Source: Brevibacillus brevis (lineage in GTDB: Bacteria > Bacillota > Bacilli > Brevibacillales > Brevibacillaceae). Taken from it: DNA of 64,000 nucleotides. Shown here one piece after another: positions 15,108 to 24,598 of this stretch. The notes beneath the pieces were generated by a model. It had not been told where the DNA came from. It saw only the letters and a list, made by a program, of their open reading frames with translations, and did not search any database. A program made the translations under genes and the position numbers. Within the stretch, counting starts at the first letter, position 1. Each line of letters starts with the position of its first letter. The stretch is from NCBI RefSeq assembly GCF_001039275.2, contig NZ_CP030117.1, positions 614,001 through 678,000 on the forward strand, given 5' to 3'.

Positions 15108-17244
15108 AAAGCAGTATGGCGAGCTAGATCGATTTCGAATCATGGCAGCGATCCTTGTCATCGCAATCCATACTTCTCCCCTGCTGTCCATAAGCGAATG
15201 GGCTGACTTTGCACTGACACGAACAATAGCCAGGGTTGCGGTTCCGTTTTTCTTTATGTGCACGGGATTTTTCTTCTTGCAAAAGCTTGGCACAGATCGC
15301 CACCGAAATGCGTCTATGCTGAAGCAGTTTTTATGGAAGGTAGGGAAGCTTTATTTGCTTTCGATTCTTCTCTATCTTCCCGTGAATGTGTACGCAGGAT
15401 ATTTCACGGATCAATTTACCGTATTTTCAGCAGTGAAGGACCTCTTGTTTAACGGGACCTTGTATCATCTGTGGTATTTCCCCGGCATCATGCTGGGGGT
15501 GTGTATCAGTACTTTTTTGTATACAAGACTATCCGCATGGAATACGTTTTGGGTGACTTTGCTGTTGTATGGTATCGGGCTATTGGGAGACAGCTACTTT
15601 GGATTTGCACAGATGAATCCGTATGTGGACAGTATCTACCAATCGATGTTTACCCTGTTTGATTACACGCGGAACGGTATATTTTTTGCCCCTGTGTTTA
15701 TTGTCATGGGAGGGATGATTGCCAATACCCGCAGACGGAAAAAGAAAAAGGTCGTACCGTATGCTATCGGACTTGGATTGTTCGGAAGCATGCTGGTAAT
15801 GGAAGGTTTGCTTTTGCACGCTTATCAACTGCAACGCCATGACAGTATGTACATTTTTTTGATACCGTGCATGTATTTTCTCTTTCAACTTCTGTTGTTC
15901 GGGAAAGGCAGTAATCGCCCAACCTTACGAAAGCTGAGCCTGTATGTGTATGTCATTCATCCGCTGTGTATTGTGCTCATTCGCGCAGCGGCCAAGGTAA
16001 CGGGACTGACACCGTTGCTTGTTGAAAACAGCTTGGTGCATTTTACGCTGGTCATGGTACTGTCGTTTGTTCTTTCTGTGATGGCGATAAAGGTGATCCA
16101 GCGCATTCGAGGTAAGAAACCGGATCAAACCGGGCGAGCATGGGCTGATATCCATCTTCCTCATCTCCAACATAATGTAAGGGAAATTCAGCGGGTTCTC
16201 CCGAAGGATTGTGCAGTGATGGCAGTCGTAAAGGCGCAGGCATATGGCCACGGCGGATGGCAAATCGCGAGGTTCTTAAACAAGCTCGGGATTGATCACT
16301 TCGCAGTTGCCACAATCGACGAAGGAATCGAGCTAAGGAAGAAGGGCGTAAAAGGGGAGATTCTGGTGCTTGGCTATACCGATGAACGACGGATACGCCA
16401 AATCGCCCGTTTCAGATTGATGCAAACCGTAGTAGATGACGAATATGCCCAAAAACTCAATGGCTACAACGTGAAAATCTCTGTTCATATCAAGATCGAT
16501 ACGGGGATGGGGAGACTCGGGGAATCTTGGGACCACACGGAAAAAATTGCGGCCATGTATCGATATAAAAATTTGCAGGTATGCGGTACCTTTACGCATC
16601 TGAGTGTAGCTGACAGTTTGGAAGCTTCAGATATCGAATACACGAAAAATCAAATCGCCCGTTTCCAGAAAGGGATCGAACAGCTGAAAGAAAAGGGGAT
16701 CGATCCACAAAAGCTGCACGTTCAGAGCAGTTACGGCGTGCTAAATTACGGGGAGCTGCAATACGATTATGCTCGGATTGGGATCGCTCTCTACGGAATG
16801 CTGAGCAAGCAGGGAGACAAGGTAAAAACAAGTGTCGACCTACGACCTGTGTTATCACTGAAAGCAAGAGTTGTGCAGGTGAAACAAGTGGAAAAAGGAG
16901 CATCCGTGGGCTATGGACGTGCCCACACAGCACAGAAAGACAGTAAGATCGCCATCGTATCCATTGGATATGCAGATGGGGTTCCGCGCATGCTGTCAGA
17001 TGCGGGCGCTACCTGCTTGATCAAAGGAAAAAGGAGACCGATTATTGGCTTTGTCTGCATGGATCAGCTTATCGTAGATATTACAGATATAGAAGAGGTG
17101 CAAAGAGGGGATGTTGTGACCTTTATCGGCAGAGATCAAGAAGAGGGGATTACTGCCGAGGAAATGGCCCAACCGTGTAAAACCATTACGAACGAGCTGG
17201 TAAGCCGTTTGGGAGAACGTGTCACAAGAGTCTATCATAATTGA
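15091..17244 (+). CDS. vanT: VanT-type membrane serine/alanine racemase
   Basis: 717-residue fusion. Residues 1 to about 345 form an acyltransferase-3-like membrane domain with about ten helices (IAIHTSP near the start), thought to bring in L-Ser. Residues 350-717 are a fold-III PLP racemase with VVKAQAYGHG (Schiff-base Lys near 381), IKIDTGMGRLG, SVGYGRAH, GYADGVPR and CMDQLIVDIT. Near 701, TITNELVSR has Asn where alanine racemases have the active-site Tyr (Tyr354 in the Geobacillus enzyme); this change is the known mark of VanT serine racemases. ATG at 15091 follows CAGGAGGCACGTA inside the vanXY 3' end. Supplies D-Ser to the ligase. Confidence 0.87.
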   Translation: MNAGSEKQYGELDRFRIMAAILVIAIHTSPLLSISEWADFALTRTIARVAVPFFFMCTGFFFLQKLGTDRHRNASMLKQFLWKVGKLYLLSILLYLPVNVYAGYFTDQFTVFSAVKDLLFNGTLYHLWYFPGIMLGVCISTFLYTRLSAWNTFWVTLLLYGIGLLGDSYFGFAQMNPYVDSIYQSMFTLFDYTRNGIFFAPVFIVMGGMIANTRRRKKKKVVPYAIGLGLFGSMLVMEGLLLHAYQLQRHDSMYIFLIPCMYFLFQLLLFGKGSNRPTLRKLSLYVYVIHPLCIVLIRAAAKVTGLTPLLVENSLVHFTLVMVLSFVLSVMAIKVIQRIRGKKPDQTGRAWADIHLPHLQHNVREIQRVLPKDCAVMAVVKAQAYGHGGWQIARFLNKLGIDHFAVATIDEGIELRKKGVKGEILVLGYTDERRIRQIARFRLMQTVVDDEYAQKLNGYNVKISVHIKIDTGMGRLGESWDHTEKIAAMYRYKNLQVCGTFTHLSVADSLEASDIEYTKNQIARFQKGIEQLKEKGIDPQKLHVQSSYGVLNYGELQYDYARIGIALYGMLSKQGDKVKTSVDLRPVLSLKARVVQVKQVEKGASVGYGRAHTAQKDSKIAIVSIGYADGVPRMLSDAGATCLIKGKRRPIIGFVCMDQLIVDITDIEEVQRGDVVTFIGRDQEEGITAEEMAQPCKTITNELVSRLGERVTRVYHN

Positions 17245-17285
17245 ACTTTGGACGAAAACGAGCATAGGGAGTGGTTTATTTTTTC

Positions 17286-18386
17286 ATGGCGAAGGGGAGA
17301 CATAGCTTTCGTTCCAAAATGCTTGGGCTTCTTGGGTTTGGCATGCTTCTGTCCGGTATCGTAACCTATCTGCTCTATAAAGTACTCCAATTTTACTATC
17401 GGGCGGGGGTTAAGTACGAAGATCCGCTCGCCCAGGTTCGCTATTTCATCAGGGAGATGGGGGATATCAATTTCTTTTTGATTGTTTTTGCTCCCATTGC
17501 GATCTTGTTTTTCTATCTCCTGACCAAACGGTATGCTGGCTACTTTCGGGAGATTTCTACGGGCATTCATTATCTCGCGAGTGGAGACTTTACACGGCAT
17601 GTCCATATTCCATCCAATGATGAGTTTGCAGAAATTGCCAAGGATATCAATCTAGCAAGCGAAATGCTGCAAAAGGCGGTAGAAAGAGGAGATTTCGCCG
17701 AAAGCAGCAAGGATCAGCTTGTTTTGAATCTGGCGCATGATTTACGCACACCACTGACATCTGTTCTGGGTTATCTGGATCTCATTTTGCGAGATGAGCA
17801 GATAACACAAGAACAAATGCGGCATTATGCGACGATTGCTCTTACCAAGTCGCAACGATTGGAAAAGCTGATTGATGAGCTCTTCGAAATTACGAGAATG
17901 AATTACGGCATGGTCAACCTCGAGCAAAAGATCATTGATTTGAGTGAATTGCTTGTTCAGTTAAATGAAGAGATGTATCCTTCCTTTGAGAAAAATGAGC
18001 TGGTCGCGCGGTGTACGATTGCTGCTCATTTAGTGATCGTGGGAGATGGGGAGCTGTTGGCGCGCGTATTTGAGAACATCCTGACCAATGCGATACGCTA
18101 CGGGGGAGATGGTCAGTTTATCGATTTGAACGCTTATCGTGAGGGAGATGAAGTGGTTGTACAAATCATGAATTACGGTGACCAGATACCCGAAGAGGCG
18201 CTTCCGCATATTTTTGAAATGTTTTTTACGGGCGACAAAGCGCGAACGCACCAAGGGGGAGGCACAGGACTCGGCCTGTTTATTGCGAAAAATATCGTCG
18301 AGAAGCATCGGGGAACGATTTCTGTTCAAAGTGATTTGATTCGTACATGTTTTGAGGTCAGGTTGCCGTATGGGACAATCATTTAA
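17286..18386 (+). CDS. vanS: VanS-like sensor histidine kinase
   Basis: 366 residues, two membrane helices (about 15-35 and 58-76) around a short outside loop, HAMP-like segment, HisKA with NLAHDLRTPLTSVLGYLDLI (phospho-acceptor His near 151), and HATPase_c with ENILTNAIRYG (N box) and GGGTGLGLFIAKNI (G2). All catalytic boxes are present. Sequence around the His closely resembles VanS of vanC/vanG clusters. Start uncertain: ATG 17286 has its SD 16 nt away, and a GTG at 17271 lies almost on it. No response-regulator gene precedes or follows within the window, so its partner must be encoded elsewhere or have been lost. Confidence 0.82.
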   Translation: MAKGRHSFRSKMLGLLGFGMLLSGIVTYLLYKVLQFYYRAGVKYEDPLAQVRYFIREMGDINFFLIVFAPIAILFFYLLTKRYAGYFREISTGIHYLASGDFTRHVHIPSNDEFAEIAKDINLASEMLQKAVERGDFAESSKDQLVLNLAHDLRTPLTSVLGYLDLILRDEQITQEQMRHYATIALTKSQRLEKLIDELFEITRMNYGMVNLEQKIIDLSELLVQLNEEMYPSFEKNELVARCTIAAHLVIVGDGELLARVFENILTNAIRYGGDGQFIDLNAYREGDEVVVQIMNYGDQIPEEALPHIFEMFFTGDKARTHQGGGTGLGLFIAKNIVEKHRGTISVQSDLIRTCFEVRLPYGTII

Positions 18387-18689
18387 TAATGCTGTTGACT
18401 CGCGAGCAAAAGGGTGCACGTACAAGAAAAACGATTTGTCACAAATGCCGAAATCGCTGTGATTATTCTGATATGCCACGTAAGTCTCTTCATCATGGGA
18501 GGCTTATTTGTGCTTGATACCAAGTTGTTTGCGGGTTAAGAGTTTGGTACATCTTGCTGAGAGAAAGACTGTTGCCAATTGCTCCGACTGAAATTGGATT
18601 TCGAAAGTCGATTCATGTTGTGGTTATCGGCAACATCACGGGTAAATTATACGAAATTTTAAAGTGTTCAAAGTTTCAACAAAAGTAAT
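18387..18689. other. Gene-poor stretch after vanS
   Basis: No convincing gene, RNA or mobile element is seen. Two open stretches (ATG at 18388, 43 codons with three Cys-His-like residues; and a hydrophobic GTG-started one near 18416) lack ribosome-binding sites and recognisable similarity. A vanR would be expected next to vanS, and nothing here resembles a receiver or winged-helix domain. Base composition shifts to AT-rich towards the right. Confidence 0.4.
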
Positions 18690-18718
18690 TTGACGAACTA
18701 TATTTGGTGAAATAAACT
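18690..18718 (+). promoter_or_regulatory. Candidate sigma-A promoter
   Basis: TTGACG at 18690-18695, 17-nt spacer, TAAACT at 18713-18718, about 30 nt before the AT-rich lipoprotein gene. Confidence 0.4.
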
Positions 18719-18751
18719 AAAATATGTAAAAATGAAAAAGGTGATCTTATT

Positions 18752-19336
18752 ATGAATAAATACATTAAGTGTTACCTAGTTGTATTATTAAGTTTTTCTC
18801 TACTAATGTTAGCAGCTTGTGAACCAAGCAATACGAATGCACAAGTTACCAATAAGATTGATGTGCAAACGTTCAACTCAAAATTCTCACTTTTAAAAGA
18901 GAATTTTAAACCGGAGGGTTATGTTGAGGTAACTGAGGATTGGAATATTAGAAATATTGTACCAGCTATTAATGATGAGCCTAAAGAGTCACTGGATCAA
19001 TTTCATGATAATAATAAAACTTTAGTTTATAAAAATGAAAAAAATGGTGTAGTAATAATGCTTGGTGTGGCACCAGGTCCTGAGGGAGATTTTCAATGGA
19101 CTAATTCAGTTAGTTATTCCCCGAATTTTTACAACTCCAAGGACGAAAATAATGGTATTACTAAGGCGTATAGTGATAAATTTCCTAATACTTTTGTAAA
19201 TGTATATAATTTTTCGGGAAATGGGCTGTCCGTAAGCATGGTTGCTATGACGTTAACATCACAGGATGTAGATGTTCAAAAATTATACTCAGAATTCTTA
19301 ATGATGTTGCTGAATTATTTAAATAAGAAATCTTAA
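18752..19336 (+). CDS. AT-rich putative lipoprotein
   Basis: 194 residues, signal peptide with lipobox LAAC. The remainder looks like a single mixed alpha/beta domain (VYKNEKNGVVIMLGVAPGPEG, then VNVYNFSGNGLSVSMVAMTL, and a final helix). No family is recognised. Its codons are far more A/T-ending than the neighbouring genes, suggesting recent acquisition. ATG at 18752 has AAAAAGGTGATC upstream. It is followed by another, broken, AT-rich gene. Confidence 0.65.
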   Translation: MNKYIKCYLVVLLSFSLLMLAACEPSNTNAQVTNKIDVQTFNSKFSLLKENFKPEGYVEVTEDWNIRNIVPAINDEPKESLDQFHDNNKTLVYKNEKNGVVIMLGVAPGPEGDFQWTNSVSYSPNFYNSKDENNGITKAYSDKFPNTFVNVYNFSGNGLSVSMVAMTLTSQDVDVQKLYSEFLMMLLNYLNKKS

Positions 19337-19390
19337 TTTGGTTTTATAGCCTAGTAGGTTATGAAATATATGGACTTTGGCGGACTGATT

Positions 19391-19847
19391 ATGGCATTTA
19401 AGAGAAAAGCGTTATCTACCTTTATTTTAGGATTTTCTCTCCTATCATCTAGTATTTTACCAACTACTCAAAGAGTATATTACAGTTACGGATGGTACTG
19501 AATTAAGTGCAAAATATACATCGAGTACAAAAGAAACTGTTCAGAGTACTCATGATTGGGCAGTTGGTGTAGAGTTTCCCATAAAATTAGTAAAGGTCGA
19601 TTTGGGGTACAAGTTTGTTTCATCACAAACACATGAAGTCGTAAAAGGACAAGAAATTCATGCTACCTTTAAAAAGCCAGGTTCGTATGTTATCAGACAG
19701 TGGGCTGTTGCTGAGGTATACAATATATATACGGATTGGCGTGCTAAAGTTTATCCAGGAGAAGATACAGTGGTAAAACAAAGGCGTATTGGAAGGATTA
19801 AAGTGCCGACACCATTTACACACACAGAAGTGAAAGAATCAAAATAG
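19391..19847 (+). pseudogene. Frameshifted secreted-protein gene
   Basis: An ATG at 19391 opens a good signal peptide (MAFKRKALSTFILGFSLLSS) that stops after 26 codons at TGA. From about 19465 the adjacent frame reads ITVTDGTELSAKYTSSTKET and stays open through KFVSSQTHEVVKGQ and WRAKVYPGEDTVVKQRRIGR to the TAG at 19847. One single-base indel near 19455-19475 would join them into a roughly 150-residue exported protein. Either a real pseudogene or a sequencing error. No family is recognised; AT-rich like the gene before it. Confidence 0.6.
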
Positions 19848-19882
19848 GAGTTATTTAATGTGCGGAATTTACAAAATAAAAA

Positions 19883-19912
19883 GTGATCTCCCTATTTACT
19901 AAGGAGATCATC
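19883..19912 (+). terminator. Hairpin after the AT-rich genes
   Basis: TGATCTCC pairs with GGAGATCA across a 10-nt AT-rich loop, followed by TCTTT. Plausible terminator for the frameshifted gene. Confidence 0.45.
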
Positions 19913-19920
19913 TTTGGGAA

Positions 19921-19955
19921 AACTGAGTATTTCTCATTCTGAGAATGACTCAGTT
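19921..19955. repeat. Nested palindrome
   Basis: AACTGAGT at 19921-19928 is complementary to ACTCAGTT at 19948-19955, and inside it TTCTCA and TGAGAA pair around a 3-nt centre. It lacks a U-run. With the flanking hairpins at 19883 and 20071 it forms a cluster of three dyads at the right edge of the AT-rich insert. Confidence 0.45.
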
Positions 19956-20070
19956 AGATCGTTGACTACCACCTCAACAATAAACGTTATATTACTGATT
20001 TATTGTTAGTTAGTAAAGTCACCCCGTTAGATCGTATGTAAGAAATGGGGTTCGTAGTGAATCTTATTCA

Positions 20071-20104
20071 AAAAAGGGCAGGGAGCCTCGTCCCTGCCCT
20101 TTTC
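20071..20104. terminator. Bidirectional intrinsic terminator
   Basis: AAAAAGGGCAGGGA and TCCCTGCCCTTTT form a 10-bp or longer GC stem with A-run and T-run on either side, so it works for both strands. It ends the minus-strand aminopeptidase transcript. Confidence 0.8.
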
Positions 20105-20120
20105 GCTATTATGGCACTTT

Positions 20121-21236
20121 TTAAATCAAATTCTCCGGGTTCAAGCCTTCCAGCTCTGGCAACACAAAGCGCCCGTCTTTTCTGATCAGCACATCGTCAA
20201 ACCAGATTTCGCCGCCGCCGTATTCAGGGCGTTGGATTTGGACCAAGTCCCAGTGAATGGAGGAGCGGTTGCCGTTGTCTGCTACTGTGTAAGCATTCCC
20301 TGGCGTGAAGTGGAAGCTGCCCGCGATTTTTTCGTCAAACAGGATATCCAGCATTGGGTGGAGGATGTGCGGGTTGAAGCCGATCGCGAATTCTCCGATA
20401 TAGCGTGCGCCCTCGTCCGTGTCGAGGATATCGTTCAATGCTTTGGTATTGGAGCTGGTCGCTTCCACGATCTTGCCTTCTTTGAAAGTGAACTGAACAT
20501 CATTGAAGGTAATGCCATTGTAGATCGATGCCGCGTTGTAGAAAATCGTTCCTTCAACGGAATCGCGTACAGGAGCGGTGTATACTTCGCCATCCGGGAT
20601 ATTGCGTTTGCCGTCGCACTTGATGGCATTGATTCCTTTAATGGAGAAGCGCAGGTCCGTTTTTGGACCGACGATGCGTACACGATCAGTGCGCTCCATC
20701 AGCTCTTTCAACGGAGTCATGGCAGCGGACATTTTGGCGTAGTCCAGATTGCAGACGGAGAAGTAGAAATCCTCAAAGCCCTCGAGACTCATTTTGGACA
20801 GTTGCGCCATCGACTTGTTCGGGTAGCGCAGTACAACCCAGCGTTTGTTCGGAACGCGCTCGTTCGTATGTACAGGTTGATACAGGACGCGAGCGTAAAT
20901 GCCCATTTTGTCTTCCGGTACGTCGGCATACTCGTTGATGTTGTCGTAGGCGCGGATAGCGATGTAAGCGTCCATGTCCTTCATCCGGTCATATTCGTAT
21001 TTTGCCATCAGGGACATGTGTTCTTCGCTCGTGCCTTGATAGAGTGCACGCATGATTTCCTGGTCTTTCAAGGTGACCAAAGGCAGAGCCCCAACTGCAA
21101 ATGATTCACGCACAAGTGCACGAACGAGTTCAGGTTGCAGGCCTGTATTTTCGATCAGAACTTTTTCGCCTTTTTGCAAATGGAGTGAGTAACGGACGAG
21201 ACGGCTTGCCAGTTCATTAATGCGTGGATCTGCCAT
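20121..21236 (-). CDS. ampS: M29 family aminopeptidase (thermophilic AmpS type)
   Basis: 371 residues, the normal M29 length. Cytoplasmic metallo-aminopeptidase releasing N-terminal residues from peptides. Typical blocks: LASRLVRYSLHLQKGEKVLI at the N-terminus, CDGKRNIPDGEVYTAPV (metal-binding Glu), EGTIFYN, IGEFAIGFNPHI and SSIHWDLVQ (His and Asp ligands), ending in ELEGLNPENLI. ATG preceded by GGAGGTTACCACC. Transcribed in the same direction as the iron-alcohol dehydrogenase gene 96 nt upstream, which may or may not share its promoter. Confidence 0.9.
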   Translation of the reverse strand: MADPRINELASRLVRYSLHLQKGEKVLIENTGLQPELVRALVRESFAVGALPLVTLKDQEIMRALYQGTSEEHMSLMAKYEYDRMKDMDAYIAIRAYDNINEYADVPEDKMGIYARVLYQPVHTNERVPNKRWVVLRYPNKSMAQLSKMSLEGFEDFYFSVCNLDYAKMSAAMTPLKELMERTDRVRIVGPKTDLRFSIKGINAIKCDGKRNIPDGEVYTAPVRDSVEGTIFYNAASIYNGITFNDVQFTFKEGKIVEATSSNTKALNDILDTDEGARYIGEFAIGFNPHILHPMLDILFDEKIAGSFHFTPGNAYTVADNGNRSSIHWDLVQIQRPEYGGGEIWFDDVLIRKDGRFVLPELEGLNPENLI

Positions 21237-21332
21237 AGGTGGTAACCTCCGTAGTAAAATAATTTTGATTAATGATTAATTTGTATTATTACACAACTGA
21301 ACGAGGGCTCGCCAGTGTGTTTGATGCTTGGA

Positions 21333-22532
21333 TTACAGGCAAGCCTCGTAAATCGCGATCACATCAGATTCATTCAATTTTCGTGAGCTAGGCAGATACC
21401 CGATTCCGCGTCCGCCGATGCGAACCGCTTCTTCCGCCATTTGCGCCAGCGATTGTTTGGTCACGCCGAAGTCAGACAGACATTCTGTGATTCCCATGCG
21501 CTCATACCAACGGCGAACGGCTTCAATCGTTGCTCGTGCTGCTTCGCCCTCGTCCTCCACGGTAACGCCAAAGCAATGACGTCCCATACGGGCTAGTCTC
21601 TCGGGCCGGTCTTGCAAAATCACCTGTTCGAAATAAGGAAGGGACAGGATCGCCAGTCCACGACCATGAGCCATATCGTAGATCCCGCTCAGCGGATGTT
21701 CAATTCCGTGCAACGGCATACCAGCACCGCGACCGCCAGCAGCGAAGGGACTGATGCCCAGCGTGCTCGCCCACAAAAGGGTGGATCGTGCTTCTGCATG
21801 GTCTGGTTGCTGGATCGCTGTGATGGAGTGCTCGACGACGAGACGAATGAGTGTTTCGGAAATCCCGTCCTGAACGTGGGTACCTTCCGCGCTGATCAAA
21901 TGGTTTTCAAACAGATGGGAAAAGATATCGGCGCAAGATTCCGCAGTGACGCGAGCCGGAACGGTAAAGGTGATAGACGGGTCAAGAATGGCAATCTTCG
22001 GGTAAAGAGCGGGACCGTTGATCGAAGATTTTTCATGCGTGTCCCAATGAGTCAGGACGCTGATATGGTTGGCTTCCGAACCTGTAGCGGCTACTGTCGG
22101 GACGGTCATGATCGGCAGTGCTTCCTGAACGGGTACCAGCAGTTGACCAGAGCCACTCGGATTTCCCCGCATGTAATCATAGATCGGGCGTCCAGAAACG
22201 GCTGCTGCTGCAATCGCTTTGGAGGCATCCATTACGGAGCCGCCACCGATAGCCAGAATGAAGTCACACTGATGCTCACGAGCAAGAGCAGCTCCGGCAT
22301 CAACCGTTGCCGTACGCGGATTCGGTTCGATTTTGTCAAAAACAAGATACGCCACTTGAGCTTCCTGCAACAGAGCCTTGGCGCGGTCTAAAAGTCCTGT
22401 ACGTTTGGCCGCATTGCCGCCTGTGACGAGCAATGCTTTTTGGCCCATCGATTTTGCTTCTTGGCCCAAACGCTCCAGTTCGCCTATGCCAAAGTAAATC
22501 TTAGTAGGAAAAGACACTTCAAATGGAAACAT
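21333..22532 (-). CDS. Iron-containing alcohol dehydrogenase
   Basis: 399 residues, group III Fe-ADH (BDH/YugJ-like). NAD(P)-binding features: ALLVTGGNAAK, then GGGSVMDASKAIA; the metal-site region has AESCADIFSHLFENHL, GIEHPLSGIYDMAHGRGLAILSLPYF, with the Asp and His residues in the expected order. Probably reduces aldehydes to alcohols with NAD(P)H; substrate not predictable. ATG follows AAAGAAGGAATTTCAG. Confidence 0.88.
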   Translation of the reverse strand: MFPFEVSFPTKIYFGIGELERLGQEAKSMGQKALLVTGGNAAKRTGLLDRAKALLQEAQVAYLVFDKIEPNPRTATVDAGAALAREHQCDFILAIGGGSVMDASKAIAAAAVSGRPIYDYMRGNPSGSGQLLVPVQEALPIMTVPTVAATGSEANHISVLTHWDTHEKSSINGPALYPKIAILDPSITFTVPARVTAESCADIFSHLFENHLISAEGTHVQDGISETLIRLVVEHSITAIQQPDHAEARSTLLWASTLGISPFAAGGRGAGMPLHGIEHPLSGIYDMAHGRGLAILSLPYFEQVILQDRPERLARMGRHCFGVTVEDEGEAARATIEAVRRWYERMGITECLSDFGVTKQSLAQMAEEAVRIGGRGIGYLPSSRKLNESDVIAIYEACL

Positions 22533-22584
22533 CTGAAATTCCTTCTTTCACGTATTGGTTGTACCACTGACAATTTTATCATAA

Positions 22585-22619
22585 ACAAAAGAAAAGAGCC
22601 TGCCCGAGGGGAAGGCTCT
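22585..22619 (-). terminator. Terminator of the chemoreceptor gene
   Basis: On the minus strand AGAGCCTTCCCC and a GC-rich loop are followed by GGCAGGCTCTTTTCTTTT, a clear stem and U-run. It lies a few bases beyond the chemoreceptor stop codon. Confidence 0.7.
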
Positions 22620-22625
22620 GCTCGT

Positions 22626-24332
22626 TCATGCAACGCGAAAGCGATCACTGATTTCTTGCAACCGCTCAGATAAGGATAGAAGCTCTGTAGCCAGTTGACG
22701 TGATTTTTCAATGGAAGTGAGCTGTTCGCGCGAGGCGACCAGCATTTCTTCTGTGCTGCTTTTGGTCTCTTGGGAAATGGCAACAAACGCATCCAATGCC
22801 ATGTCTACCGTGTGCAAGCCTTCGGTTATGTCGGATAACCCCTCGTTGGCTATATGCAGCTCTCCCGTTGTCTGATCGACAGCTTGTCGAAGCTCAAGAA
22901 AAGCAGAGGCGGCATCTGAGAGCTTTTGCAGGCTTTGCTGAAGCTGTTCGGATGCTTGAGAGGTTTCGGAGGAAATCGCATAGGTTTGTTCCTGAACAGC
23001 GTCCATCAGCCGCGTGATTTCTAAAGTGGCGTTTTCCGACTCATTGGCAAGCTTGGCTACCTCGCTGGCCACGACTGCAAATCCACGCCCGTATTCTCCA
23101 GCGCGGGCCGCTTCAATACTCGCGTTTAAAGCGAGAAGCTTGGTTTGCTTCGCCACGTTTTGGATCAGATGAACAACATCTCCAATGGATTCTGATTGTC
23201 GACGCAGTTCAGTCATGCGGGTGTCGACCTGTGCGTACGTGTGGGAGAAGCGGTTGATCATCGTGTTCAAATCATCGATACGATCTTGTCCATTATGGGT
23301 GACTGTCTGCATCTTTTTACCGGCTTCAATCACAGAGAAAATACGCGCGAACAGTCCGTCCATCGATTGCTTGATGTGCTGAAAGGAGGCGCTGGCACCA
23401 TCTGTTGCGGCAGCCGTTTGCTCGACGCCTTGGTTGACTGTATCGAGACGCAACGACAGCATCGACGAACGATCGCCTGCTTCATCGGCTGTTTGCCTGA
23501 TGGCGATGCCGCCTTTGTTCAGTTCTTCAATCATGAGTTGGATCTCGGCAATAATCTCACACATTTGTTCGATCATGTGATTGAAGCTGTTAGAAATCCC
23601 GCGAATCTCTGGACCCTCGTTTTGCAGAAGGGAACGATGGGTGAGGTCGCCTGAGCTGACCTGTTGCATGGCCATAATCAACGTCTGAAAAGGCGCGGTT
23701 ATCCCCTTTACAACCAGCAAGCAAAGCAACAAAGAAAAGACCAGACTAGCGAGAATGGTCACCACGATAATTTTGGTTATCTCGTGGAGAGGACCTAGAT
23801 AGGACTCCTGTAAAACGTCTATGACGTATATGTAGTTCTCCTCAGGAGAATGCGTAAAGGCCAGTGTATGTATGTGACCATCGACAGGGACATGAATCAC
23901 GCCGAATCGCTCCGCTTCCATCCGTATCGCGATATCTTGCGGGATCTCAATAGCGCCCTTTGTCACTTTTTCAATGGGATGAAAGGCTCCATGTTTGACC
24001 AGATATTGCTGAAGTATCAAGCCTTCCTGAGAAAGATTGCTTTCTTGCTGTTGCAATTCGTATTGAAGGCGCTTTTGGTAGGCTTGATCGTCGCTAGCGA
24101 AAGTAAACTTCAAAAGCGATATTTTTTCGGTAGTCTTGTCCGTTTCTGAGTCAAGGCGGGACTCCATTTGCGAAATCATCGCCTTTTTTGCCTGGGTGTA
24201 AAAGGTCCAGCCAATCATGCCAGAAGAAATGAGCAGGATGCATAGCAGTGGGATCGTCAGCTTGGTACGGAGCCGCACTTGCCTGTGTAAGCGAGATAAG
24301 GGAGTGAGTAAATGGCGAAAGATAGCGTGCAT
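22626..24332 (-). CDS. Methyl-accepting chemotaxis protein
   Basis: 568 residues. Membrane helix about 25-47, an outside sensor domain of about 135 residues, second helix about 183-210, HAMP ([23 protein letters not shown]) and a long signalling coiled coil whose hairpin tip reads [20 protein letters not shown], followed by [15 protein letters not shown]. Signals to CheA/CheW in the membrane-bound receptor array. The ligand is unknown. ATG preceded by CAGGAGGCAACTGGAG. Divergent from the pur operon. Confidence 0.9.
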   Translation of the reverse strand: MHAIFRHLLTPLSRLHRQVRLRTKLTIPLLCILLISSGMIGWTFYTQAKKAMISQMESRLDSETDKTTEKISLLKFTFASDDQAYQKRLQYELQQQESNLSQEGLILQQYLVKHGAFHPIEKVTKGAIEIPQDIAIRMEAERFGVIHVPVDGHIHTLAFTHSPEENYIYVIDVLQESYLGPLHEITKIIVVTILASLVFSLLLCLLVVKGITAPFQTLIMAMQQVSSGDLTHRSLLQNEGPEIRGISNSFNHMIEQMCEIIAEIQLMIEELNKGGIAIRQTADEAGDRSSMLSLRLDTVNQGVEQTAAATDGASASFQHIKQSMDGLFARIFSVIEAGKKMQTVTHNGQDRIDDLNTMINRFSHTYAQVDTRMTELRRQSESIGDVVHLIQNVAKQTKLLALNASIEAARAGEYGRGFAVVASEVAKLANESENATLEITRLMDAVQEQTYAISSETSQASEQLQQSLQKLSDAASAFLELRQAVDQTTGELHIANEGLSDITEGLHTVDMALDAFVAISQETKSSTEEMLVASREQLTSIEKSRQLATELLSLSERLQEISDRFRVA

Positions 24333-24441
24333 CTCCAGTTGCCTCCTGATAAGTGGATGGTCGAAAAGTCCCGAGACTAAGGACTATTGTAATCAGGAGA
24401 TGTAAAGCCAGTATGGAGAACATGTAAACGAATGTTAACAT

Positions 24442-24480
24442 ATATAGTTCGGAAAACATGCAGTAAATCCCGAACGTTTG
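24442..24480 (+). promoter_or_regulatory. Pair of inverted PurR boxes
   Basis: ATAGTTCGGAAAA (core GTTCGG, 24447-24452) and AAATCCCGAACGTTT (core CCGAAC, 24470-24475) are inverted PurBox sequences 17 bp apart, the arrangement bound by Bacillus-type PurR. They lie about 65-100 nt upstream of the predicted pur transcription start. A third weaker match, GAAACGTTCGTGAATT (24541-24556), overlaps that start. Confidence 0.75.
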
Positions 24481-24505
24481 TCGAAGTCTATTCCAGCATT
24501 TTTCG

Positions 24506-24534
24506 TTGATAAATGCGTATGATTGTGTTTTAAT
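24506..24534 (+). promoter_or_regulatory. Sigma-A promoter of the pur operon
   Basis: TTGATA at 24506-24511, 17-nt spacer, TTTAAT at 24529-24534. The implied leader to the purC GTG is only about 58 nt, too short for a guanine riboswitch. Confidence 0.7.
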
Positions 24535-24598
24535 GTAGTTGAAACGTTCGTGAATTAACCGAAACTCAACCTTTTTGACTGGGAAGGTGACTCCTACG

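Noticed and set aside
18388..18660. Short open stretches after vanS, considered as a remnant of vanR or a membrane protein
   Set aside because: No receiver-domain or winged-helix residues, no ribosome-binding site, interrupted by stops; listed only as a gene-poor region.
20232..21104. 290-codon plus-strand frame opposite the M29 aminopeptidase gene
   Set aside because: Antisense shadow: the minus-strand aminopeptidase has all family motifs, and the plus frame has no ribosome-binding site or recognisable sequence.
21612..22391. 259-codon plus-strand frame opposite the iron-alcohol dehydrogenase gene
   Set aside because: Shadow of a well-supported gene; its content is Cys/Arg-rich without pattern.
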